From: CAIMUS01 sp046347625 | Lineage (GTDB): Bacteria; Pseudomonadota; Gammaproteobacteria; Competibacterales; Competibacteraceae | Length of the DNA: 64,000 bases | Assembly: GCA_046347625.1 (NCBI GenBank) | Contig: JAXMFU010000007.1 | Span: forward strand, 1-64,000 | Direction of reading: 5' to 3' | Part shown: in pieces, positions 47,828 through 54,968 of the stretch | How positions within the stretch are numbered: position 1 is the first letter of the stretch | How the letters are laid out: each line of letters begins with the position of its first letter | Made by a program: the position numbers and the translations under genes | Notes under the pieces: generated by a model | The model's database searches: none | Told to the model about the DNA's origin: nothing | Seen by the model: the letters and a program-made list of their open reading frames with translations, nothing else

Positions 47828-48351
47828 ACCGGCGCCAGGTGATCCTGGTAATTCCACGGCAACCACGCCGCCGGTTGCTGGAAGCCGGCGTGGCGATGGG
47901 TTTGCAAGGCCACGAGATACTCCAGGGCATTGACGCCGGCCTGCACCCAGGTGGCGATCAGGCGGGTCAGGATGCTGGCGACTTGCGCACGGTGCGAGCT
48001 GGCGTAGAACAGACTATTCTTCCGTTGCCGACTGATCCGTTTCCGGGCCCGCTCGACGGTGTTGCTATCCAAGGGCGCCCCGTCGACGCGCAGAAATTGG
48101 GTCAGCGTCGGCCAGCGGTTCAGCAGGTAACTGAACGCCTTACCCAGGCTGCTGTTGGGTTCCACCGTGCGGTCCTGGAACTGCTGTTCCAGCCAGTCAT
48201 GAAGGGTTTCCAGCACCGGGCCACGGTGGGCTTGATGGTACGCCAACCGCTCGCTTGGCGTCATCGCCTGGTCGCGCGTCACCGCCTCATGCTCAACGAC
48301 CTGAGCCAACACCGGGATGACGTGGTGTGCTTCCGCGGGGAAGACCTCCAT
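47824..48351 (-). pseudogene. IS66 transposase TnpC, C-terminal fragment, inverted
   Basis: 175 residues: NRWPTLTQFLRVDGAPLDSN, VERARKRISRQRKNSLFYAS and IATWVQAGVNALEYLVALQT, the IS66 C-terminus. It faces tnpB tail to tail with a 4-bp overlap, so an inversion or a second element is involved. The 5' part is cut at 48351, where ICE B sequence begins. Confidence 0.8.
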
Positions 48352-48450
48352 CAGGCGCGGTCAACTGACGCCGACCCTGGGCCAGGCCATGGCACCGGCT
48401 CAAGGGGTCGTCATCATCCCATGGATTGGCCGCCAGGGCATCCGACATGC
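48352..48450 (-). pseudogene. Start of an ICE gene, truncated by the IS66 fragment
   Basis: Minus-strand ATG near 48450 reads MSDALAANPWDDDDPLSRC and runs for about 33 codons into the IS66 remnant. Too short to assign. Confidence 0.3.
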
Positions 48451-48803
48451 GACGAGGTGAGTAACGAAGGGCGTTTCCCCGGGCGTAGCTGAAGGTGGGC
48501 AGGCCCGCTGGACACTTCCATGCCGAGCCAGCGCGCCACCACCTGCAGCGCTTCCGGGAAATTCCAGCCATGAACCCGTTCCAGCAGATGAAAACCGTCG
48601 CCTGAACCACATTGATTGCAGTAGAACGTGCCATGACCTTCCCGATCGTCGAAGCGGAAGCGGTCCTTGCCGCCGCAGGCCGGACAGGGACCGTGACGGT
48701 TACGCAGATAACAGACCTCGATTCCGAGTCCGGCCAGAATGGCAGGCCAGGAACCCTGGGCGCGGGCCTTGATCCGGCTGGCATCGAGTGAAGTGTTGGA
48801 CAT
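48414..48803 (-). pseudogene. P4-type primase, zinc-binding domain only (copy B)
   Basis: Starts MSNTSLDASRIKARAQGSWP and has the same zinc ribbon CPACGGKDRFRFDD ... FYCNQC and LLERVHGWNFPEALQ as copy A, with scattered substitutions. Truncated about 110 residues in (after GMEVSSG). The upstream 500 bp are also shared with copy A, so these are two related ICE insertions, not a recent duplication. Confidence 0.8.
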
Positions 48804-49310
48804 GGTGGCCTCCTTGGAAGCACTGGCGGGGATTCCCGCCGATTCCCCGGTCGGGGTACGGCGGGAGACCCCGCTAATGGAGGATGAGGGAGACGGCAGA
48901 CAGCAACCCACAGGGGAAGTGACTTTCCCTGAAGGGATGGATGGAAACCGGCTCCGCGGAGTCGGTGCTGTCGAGATGACCGGTTATTCAGCAAGGGCGG
49001 CCCCCCTGGTGGGAAACCCCGTCCACACGGACACGGGTCGACTTGCCGTTATTCCCGATCAGGATCGGATGCAGCGGCAAACCGACACGCACACGCGCGG
49101 ACAGGAGGAGGTCGGGATGGAAACTGGCTGGTGCCGGAGGCAACAGGACGGTGGGTGGACGAAAACGTCACCGACAGGAGGCAGACAGGCTGCGTGAGTG
49201 CCCCTTAAGATAGGGGTGTGGGCCGAGCCCGGAGAGTGACCAGTTGTTTAGTCAGAGTGGCCCCCCTGATGATGGTTAAATTAGCTGGCGGGGATGGTGC
49301 CTATCAAGAC
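48804..49310. repeat. Primase leader region, second copy
   Basis: Homologous to 16577-17080, including the two blocks with core CAAGGGCGGCCCCCCTG (48975-49013) and CAGAGTGGCCCCCCTG (49236-49270). No gene seen in it. Confidence 0.7.
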
Positions 49311-49402
49311 TGGTAATCCTTAGCTTGCTCCTTCCAGGTTAACTTTCCAAGTCGTGTCTTGATTGGCACGAAGAAGTGCAGCAGTTCGTAGCCGATCACA
49401 GA

Positions 49403-49479
49403 GTGGCCATGATCATCATTTCGACCAGGAGGAATCTGGATTACGCTTCGCAAGCTCCGCTTCATCCAGGTCACGCCGA
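49403..49479. repeat. Dispersed palindromic repeat, copy 2
   Basis: Shares TGGCCATGATYATCAYTTCG and the downstream CTGGATTACGCTTCGC / ATCCAGG palindrome with the copy at 54829-54906. Confidence 0.65.
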
Positions 49480-49517
49480 CTAACCGGTCTTGCCGGCAGG
49501 GATGCCGGCGGCTTCTC

Positions 49518-49937
49518 TCAATGCACTACGCCGTTTTCGGGCAGTGGCAGCGCCAGTGTCATGCCGGGCGGTTCATCGTCGGGGGCATACGCCAGAATGT
49601 TGAGATAAACTGACTGCCCCTGAAACCGGCCTTCGAGCGCAATCGAGGGGTTATCCTGATCCTGAGGGCCAAAACTCTGCGAGGTCCAATACAGCGACTC
49701 GACGACATCGAACGCCTCATAGAGCGGCTTCAGGTCCAGGGAGAATCCAGGGAACACCCGCTCGCCGTCGGCGCTGCCGCCTTGCAGTTCGACCGGCGTC
49801 GGGTACAACATGATTTCCCAGAGATCATCGTCCTCTTCCTGCCCATAGCGGTAGCCAAAGGTGCCCGGACTATGGACATCCAGGTGCTCCATGATCAGTT
49901 CAATCAGATCAGTCAGCCAGACCGGTGGGGTGGTCAT
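49518..49937 (-). CDS. Hypothetical acidic protein
   Basis: 139 residues from MTTPPVWLTDLIELIMEHLD (ATG 49937, GAGAGGCTCC region upstream; GGAGCC 6-10 bp away). Alternating strands (FGYRYGQEEDDDLWEIMLYP, ALEGRFQGQSVYLNILAYAP) suggest a small beta-rich domain. No family recognised. It follows the antitoxin-like gene by 11 bp on the same strand. Confidence 0.6.
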   Translation of the reverse strand: MTTPPVWLTDLIELIMEHLDVHSPGTFGYRYGQEEDDDLWEIMLYPTPVELQGGSADGERVFPGFSLDLKPLYEAFDVVESLYWTSQSFGPQDQDNPSIALEGRFQGQSVYLNILAYAPDDEPPGMTLALPLPENGVVH

Positions 49938-49948
49938 AGAGAGGCTCC

Positions 49949-50134
49949 TTAATCCTGCTCCGGCCAAGGCTCATCGCACCAGGCGCCAATGAGGGCTTTC
50001 ACGCTGGCGGGCCAGTCGGCGGTGCTCTGAGCACTCAGGCGTTCGATCGATTTGTCAGGCGGCAGGCTGGTATTTTTAGCGGCGGCGTCGACGCGGGCGG
50101 CGCTCTGGTCATCCAGTTCCCGTGTCAGATGCAT
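49949..50134 (-). CDS. Antitoxin-like small protein, no toxin seen
   Basis: 61 residues from MHLTRELDDQSAARVDAAAK (ATG 50134 with GGAGAACC upstream), ending ADWPASVKALIGAWCDEPWP. The C-terminal pattern of a Trp-Pro, SVKALxGAW and acidic tail is typical of VapB-type antitoxins before PIN toxins, but the downstream gene is not a PIN protein. Orphan antitoxin or unrelated small protein. Confidence 0.45.
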   Translation of the reverse strand: MHLTRELDDQSAARVDAAAKNTSLPPDKSIERLSAQSTADWPASVKALIGAWCDEPWPEQD

Positions 50135-50402
50135 AAGGGTTCTCCGAGGTTCGCGGATGCTTGCAGGCACGCATGACATTGTATTAACTATTCTCACCTT
50201 CAGGCCATTCGTCTGGTACAGTTTCAGTCTTCTGTGCCACCGTTCGACGATAACCGCCTGTTCCGTGGCATCTTTGAGTGGGTAAGGGGCGTCTGAGCTT
50301 TCTGAACGTAGTTTTTTCGGATAATTGCTTTGCAACCCTCAACCAGGTTTTCACTGGTGGACCCGGACCAGTTAACCGGTGGGGTAGAGTTTTAAGATTG
50401 AG

Positions 50403-51296
50403 ATGACACCCAGAGAACGTACCTTGCTTTCGTTGCGCGGCTTATCCGTGGGAGAGGCGTTTGGAGAAAACTTTTTCTTTGCACCTGAAGCGGTGGTGAC
50501 CTATGCGTTGCCGCCAGGGCCGTGGCGCTGGACCGATGATACGCATACGGCGCTCTCTATCGTCGAAATTCTCCTGAGCCATGGCGGAATCGATCAGGAT
50601 CAACTCGCCCAGGCCTTCGCCAGGCGCTATGGTGAAGCGCCGTGGCGCGGTTATGCCGGCGGGGCGCGGCGGTTGTTGCAGCGTCTCAGGGGGGGAGGTG
50701 ACTGGCGGGTGGAAGCTCCACGTCTGTTCGGCCAGGGTTCCTACGGCAATGGAGCGGCGATGCGCGTGGCCCCGATCGGCGCCTGGTTCAGCGGCCAGCC
50801 GGAACGCGCCGCGGTGGAAGCTGGCAAATCGGCCGTGGTGACTCATGCCCATCCGGAAGGTCGGGCGGGAGCCGTGGCCGTTGCCGTGGCCGCCGCGTTG
50901 ATGGCGGAATACCCACAACTGGGGCGCCAGGCGTTTCTCCAGGCGATCATCGCCTTGACTCCGCCAGGCCTGACACAGGACCGGCTGCGACTTGCGCTGA
51001 CGATCGAACCTGCCGCTTGGCAACGGGCGGTCGAGGAACTGGGCACGGGCCAGCAGGTGGCGACGTTCGATACCGTCCTCTTTTGCCTCTGGGTGTGCGC
51101 AACCGTTGGATCAGACTACGAGGCGGCTCTCTGGCTGACTGCCGCTGGCAGTGGTGATGTCGATACCACCTGCGCCATCGTTGGGGGCATCCTTGGCGCG
51201 GCGGCCGTGACCATTCCCCCCGCGTGGCTGGCGGCGCGCGAACCGCTGCCCCCGGAGTTCGAGATCACGGCGCCGTCAGGCAGGGTAATCGCATAA
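50403..51296 (+). CDS. ADP-ribosylglycohydrolase family protein (DraG-like)
   Basis: 297 residues. Metal-binding motifs of the family: WRWTDDTHTALSIVE (residues about 40-55), GQGSYGNGAAMRVAPIG, VVTHAHPEGRAGAVAVA and the C-terminal GDVDTTCAIVGGILGA. These coordinate two Mg2+ and remove ADP-ribose from protein or nucleic acid. Complete length. No partner ADP-ribosyltransferase nearby; it stands between the ICE B remnant and the CHAT gene, a setting that hints at toxin or phage defence but does not prove it. Confidence 0.9.
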   Translation: MTPRERTLLSLRGLSVGEAFGENFFFAPEAVVTYALPPGPWRWTDDTHTALSIVEILLSHGGIDQDQLAQAFARRYGEAPWRGYAGGARRLLQRLRGGGDWRVEAPRLFGQGSYGNGAAMRVAPIGAWFSGQPERAAVEAGKSAVVTHAHPEGRAGAVAVAVAAALMAEYPQLGRQAFLQAIIALTPPGLTQDRLRLALTIEPAAWQRAVEELGTGQQVATFDTVLFCLWVCATVGSDYEAALWLTAAGSGDVDTTCAIVGGILGAAAVTIPPAWLAAREPLPPEFEITAPSGRVIA

Positions 51297-51367
51297 ATCT
51301 ATTTACCAACAAATGGTTAGGGAAGTAACGTAAGGGCGTGATTGAGAGAGCAACGAGGCGAATCCAA

Positions 51368-54016
51368 ATGACGAAATTCCCGAGGGGGATGGTGAGTATC
51401 ATCCAGTGTTTACTGATCGTCTGGCTGTGTCTGCTGACGGCATCCGTCTATGCCGGCGCTGCGCCGGACGAATGTTTCTGCCTGGTGCGTAAAGCGGACC
51501 CGGCAGGAGCGATCCTGCGCGGCTGCGAGGCTTACAAGGCGGGAACGGATTTCTATGCGACCGCGGTATGCACCGACCCGGAAACCGGTCAGAAGTCGGA
51601 GCAAATGATTACCGATGAATGGCAGCGGATCGCGGCGGGTGAAGACCGCTGCAACCAGAACCTGGCCATGCTGTACTATAACCAGGGCCGCTATGGCGAG
51701 GCTGAGCCGCTTCTCAATAAGGCGCTGCAACTACGCCGCGAGGTGCTCGGCCCGCGTCATCCCAACACGCTCGAAAGCCTCAACAACCTGGCCTTGCTGT
51801 ACCGGAGCCAGGGTCGCTATGGCGAGGCCGAACCGCTTCACAAGGAGGCGCTGCAACTGAGCCGCGAGGTGCTCGGCCCGCACCATCCCAACACGCTCAC
51901 CAGCCTCAACAGCCTGGCCTTGCTGTATCATGACCAGGGCCGCTATGGCGAGGCTGAGCCGCTCTACAAAGAGGCATTGCAACTACGCCGTGAGGTGCTC
52001 GGCCCGCACCATCCCAACACGCTCACCAGTCTCAACAACTTGGCCATGCTGTACCAGAGCCAGGGCCGCTCTGGCGAGGCCGAGCCACTTCTTAAGGAGG
52101 CGCTGCAACTGAGCCGCGAGGTGCTCGGCCCGCACCATCCCGACACGCTCACCAGCCTCAACAACCTGGCCGTGCTGTACCAGAGCCAGAGCCGCTATGG
52201 CGAGGCCGAACCGCTTCACAAGGAGGCGCTGCAACTGAGCCGCGAGGTGCTCGGCCCGCACCATCCCAAAACGCTAGGGGTATCCCTCGATAGCGTACTC
52301 CTACTGGTCAATCTCAACCGGCGTGGCGACGCCCTACAGCGGCTGCGCGAAATGGAGCCGCCATTACTGGATTGGATCGGCACTGAACTTTACAGCACCC
52401 AGGCAGAGCAGGTGCGCCGGCAACTGGTAGTGTCGCAGTCCAACTTCCAGGATGCGGCGCTGAGCTTGGCATTGCAGGAGCAGAGTACGGCGGCACGGCA
52501 ACTGGCAGGCACTGTCATGCTGCGCTGGAAACAGTTACAGGGCGAGGAGGAGGCTTATCTGGCGCGGCTGGCGCGGCGCTCGGAAGACCCGCGAATACGC
52601 ACGTTGGCGCAGGAAATCGCCGCGCAACGTGACCAGTTAGCGAAACTGACCCACGCCGGCAAAACCGATGAAGCCACCAAAGTACTCACCGAACTGGAGG
52701 CGAAGGAACTGCAATTAGGCCAGGTGAGCCGGGACTACAAAGATCACCTGCGGGTGCGCACCGCCAATCTGGAGGAGGTGCGCGCCGCTCTGCCGCCGGG
52801 AACGGGGCTGTTGGAGTTCCGCTGGTATCAGCCGGTGGACTTCCGCGCCGGCAAGTCCGGTGAACCTCGCTGGGTGGCGTTGTTACTGATCGGCTTCGAG
52901 GAACCGGTGCTGGTCGATCTTGGCCCGGTGGCGGCGACCCTTGCACCATTGAAGTCCCTGTTGGATCAGAACACTCCAGCGGCAGAGAGCGAGAAGGCCG
53001 CACAAACGCTGTATCAAACGCTGTTCGGCCCGCTGGACAATCGCCTGGCGCCGCTCCAGACCGTCTATCTGGCCCCCGATGGTCTGCTCAACCTCGTGCC
53101 GTTCAGCCGGTTGAAACTGCCGGACGGACGCTATTGGGAACAACGCCAGATGCTGCGCCTGCTCCAGACTGGCCGTGACCTGCTGCGGCCCGAGCCGGAT
53201 CGTCCGGCGCGCGGGTTGCTGGCGCTGGGCGGCATCGACTTCGACGCCCAAGGCAGCGCCACCGACGTCAAAACTGCCAAGCCGGATACGACGGCAACCG
53301 TAACCGTCGCTATCGCCGAACAGTCGCTACTCGGCCCACGCGGCGACGCCGCCTGGCAGGATGCCCGCAACCTGACCCGCTCGACGCTGCGCGATGGCTT
53401 CGGCCCACTGCCGGCGAGTCAGCAGGAAATCGACAACGTGAAGGAAGCCTATCAAAAGCTGCGCCGCGATGAATCGGTAGACCTCTGGCCCGGCGCCCAG
53501 GTCAGCGAGGCCCGCCTTAAAGCCTTGCCCCGCCCACCGCGCGTGCTGCATCTGGCCACCCACGGTTTCTATCTGCCCGACGACGGCAAGCTGCAACGGC
53601 CGATGCTGCTGTCCGGCATCGCCTTGGCCGGCGCCAATCGGGCGCTCACCAATCCCGGCGAAGACGGCATCCTCTACGGCCTGGAAGCGCAGGGTCTCAA
53701 CCTGGAAGGCAGCGAACTGGTGGTGCTGTCGGCCTGCAACACCGGTCTCGGTAGCCTTGATTATGGCGAAGGGGTCTATGGCCTGGTGCGTGCGCTGCGC
53801 ATCGCCGGGGCACGTCAGGCGCTGGTCACGTTGTGGCAGTTAAAGGATGGCGAGGCGCGGGACTTCATGACTGCCTTCTACAAAACCTGGCTCAGCCAGG
53901 AGCGCAGCGATCCCGCCGCCGCCCTCCATCAGGTCCGTCTCAGCTACATCAACGACCCCGATCCCAAGCGCAATGACCCACGCGTCTGGGCGCCTTATAT
54001 TCTGGTCGGGCAATGA
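51368..54016 (+). CDS. Secreted TPR-CHAT protease-like protein
   Basis: 882 residues from MTKFPRGMVSIIQCLL, with a signal peptide or anchor of about 30 residues (LLIVWLCLLTASVYA). Five to six near-identical 42-residue TPRs (NLALLYRSQGRYGEAEPL, HKEALQLSREVLGPHHP) lie at about 100-305, then a helical linker and a C-terminal CHAT domain with the catalytic dyad His732 (LHLATHGFYL) and Cys790 (VLSACNTGLG). CHAT proteins are caspase-like peptidases. The 3' end overlaps the first of two 60-bp direct repeats. Defence role possible from context; many such proteins have unknown roles. Confidence 0.85.
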   Translation: MTKFPRGMVSIIQCLLIVWLCLLTASVYAGAAPDECFCLVRKADPAGAILRGCEAYKAGTDFYATAVCTDPETGQKSEQMITDEWQRIAAGEDRCNQNLAMLYYNQGRYGEAEPLLNKALQLRREVLGPRHPNTLESLNNLALLYRSQGRYGEAEPLHKEALQLSREVLGPHHPNTLTSLNSLALLYHDQGRYGEAEPLYKEALQLRREVLGPHHPNTLTSLNNLAMLYQSQGRSGEAEPLLKEALQLSREVLGPHHPDTLTSLNNLAVLYQSQSRYGEAEPLHKEALQLSREVLGPHHPKTLGVSLDSVLLLVNLNRRGDALQRLREMEPPLLDWIGTELYSTQAEQVRRQLVVSQSNFQDAALSLALQEQSTAARQLAGTVMLRWKQLQGEEEAYLARLARRSEDPRIRTLAQEIAAQRDQLAKLTHAGKTDEATKVLTELEAKELQLGQVSRDYKDHLRVRTANLEEVRAALPPGTGLLEFRWYQPVDFRAGKSGEPRWVALLLIGFEEPVLVDLGPVAATLAPLKSLLDQNTPAAESEKAAQTLYQTLFGPLDNRLAPLQTVYLAPDGLLNLVPFSRLKLPDGRYWEQRQMLRLLQTGRDLLRPEPDRPARGLLALGGIDFDAQGSATDVKTAKPDTTATVTVAIAEQSLLGPRGDAAWQDARNLTRSTLRDGFGPLPASQQEIDNVKEAYQKLRRDESVDLWPGAQVSEARLKALPRPPRVLHLATHGFYLPDDGKLQRPMLLSGIALAGANRALTNPGEDGILYGLEAQGLNLEGSELVVLSACNTGLGSLDYGEGVYGLVRALRIAGARQALVTLWQLKDGEARDFMTAFYKTWLSQERSDPAAALHQVRLSYINDPDPKRNDPRVWAPYILVGQ
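51650..52275 (+). repeat. 126-bp tandem repeats encoding TPRs
   Basis: At least five direct repeats of 126 bp with few substitutions, each containing CGCGAGGTGCTCGGCCCGCA or a close variant. Such identity suggests repeat-number change by slippage or recombination. Confidence 0.85.
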
Positions 54017-54064
54017 ATTTCCCGTAGCGTCGTATGATGGACAATACACAAGGATACCCAGCGG
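54004..54064 (+). repeat. 60-bp direct repeat, left copy
   Basis: From GGTCGGGCAATGAATTTCCC to CCCAGCGG; it includes the last codons and stop of the CHAT gene. Nearly identical to 54909-54968 in front of dpdE. Confidence 0.85.
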
Positions 54065-54099
54065 ACCTGTCGGGCAGCGGCCAGGGGTGATGGGATTTT

Positions 54100-54237
54100 C
54101 ACGACACCCTGCAAGGCGTGCGCTACACTGTCTCCGACGCCGCCCGCCGCGAACTGCTCGACCGCCTGCTCGCGCTTAATCACCGGCGGCATGAAGAGGA
54201 GCAGCAGGCACAACAAGCTTTGGAGGAATTGCGATGA
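54100..54237 (+). pseudogene. C-terminal remnant, probably of a DNA methyltransferase
   Basis: A frame without start reads RYTVSDAARRELLDRLLALN then HRRHEEEQQAQQALEELR, stopping at TGA that overlaps the DUF433 ATG. The LLALNHxRxxEE ending resembles the C-terminus of Eco57I/PglX-like methyltransferases of defence loci. The rest of the gene is absent. Confidence 0.45.
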
Positions 54238-54467
54238 ACTGGCAAGACCGAATCAGTGTAGATCCCACGATTTGTCATGGTAAAGCGTGCATCAAGGGCA
54301 CCCGCATCATGGTCTCGGTGATTCTTGATAACCTCGCCGCTGGCCAATCCCTCGACGCCATTTTGCATAGCTATCCTACCTTGAGAGCCAGCGACATCCA
54401 GGCCGCGCTCGCCTACGCTGCCGAACTGGCCCGTGAACGCATCGTCGCCTTGCCAGGTGCGGCCTGA
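54234..54467 (+). CDS. DUF433 antitoxin
   Basis: 77 residues: ISVDPTICHGKACIKGTRIM, VSVILDNLAAGQSLDAILHS and YPTLRASDIQAALAYAAELA, the DUF433 helix-turn-helix fold used as the antitoxin of Mut7-C/DUF5615 PIN-like toxins. ATG overlaps the upstream remnant stop; the TGA overlaps the toxin ATG (ATGATG arrangement at 54465-54469). Intact. Confidence 0.9.
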   Translation: MNWQDRISVDPTICHGKACIKGTRIMVSVILDNLAAGQSLDAILHSYPTLRASDIQAALAYAAELARERIVALPGAA

Positions 54468-54829
54468 TGCTTTTCAAGGTCGACGAGAATCTGCCGGTCG
54501 AAGTCGCTGATGTGCTACGCCAGCAGCATCATAATGCGCTGACCGTAGCCGAACAACGCCTGGCGGGACAGCCCGACGCGAACATAGCCCGTATTTGTCA
54601 AGCCGAGCAACGGACCCTTGTTACTCTCGATCTGGATTTCTCGGACATTCGCCGCTATCCACCCGCCGAATACGCCGGGTTTATCGTGCTGCGTCCTCAC
54701 ACGCAGAGCACCCCAGCAGTACTGCAATTGCTGCAACGGGTATTACCGCTACTGGACCATGAATCTCTGGCTGGCGCACTCTGGATTGTGGATGAGCACC
54801 GGGTACGAATTCGAAGCGGGGAACTCTGA
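54467..54829 (+). CDS. DUF5615 PIN-like toxin
   Basis: 120 residues: KVDENLPVEVADVLRQQHHN, RTLVTLDLDFSDIRRYPP and GALWIVDEHRVRIR. Acidic residues in VDENLP and LDLDFSDI form the PIN-like active site. Partner of the DUF433 antitoxin; presumed ribonuclease. The module lies between two 60-bp direct repeats. Confidence 0.9.
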   Translation: MLFKVDENLPVEVADVLRQQHHNALTVAEQRLAGQPDANIARICQAEQRTLVTLDLDFSDIRRYPPAEYAGFIVLRPHTQSTPAVLQLLQRVLPLLDHESLAGALWIVDEHRVRIRSGEL

Positions 54830-54906
54830 CCGGCCATGATTATCACTTCGGCCAGCAGGAACCTGGATTATGCTTCGCGCGCTCCGCTTCACCCAGGCTA
54901 CGCCGG
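54829..54906. repeat. Dispersed palindromic repeat, copy 3
   Basis: Begins within the toxin stop codon: GGCCATGATTATCACTTCGG, then CCTGGATTATGCTTCGC ... CCCAGGCTACGCCGG. About 80 percent identical by eye to copy 2. Confidence 0.65.
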
Positions 54907-54908
54907 TT

Positions 54909-54968
54909 GGTCGGGCAATGAGTTTCCCGTAGCGTCGTATGATAGACAACACAAAGGATGCCCAGCGG
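54909..54968 (+). repeat. 60-bp direct repeat, right copy
   Basis: Second copy of the 54004-54064 sequence. It covers the dpdE translation start region (ATG 54939). Confidence 0.85.
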
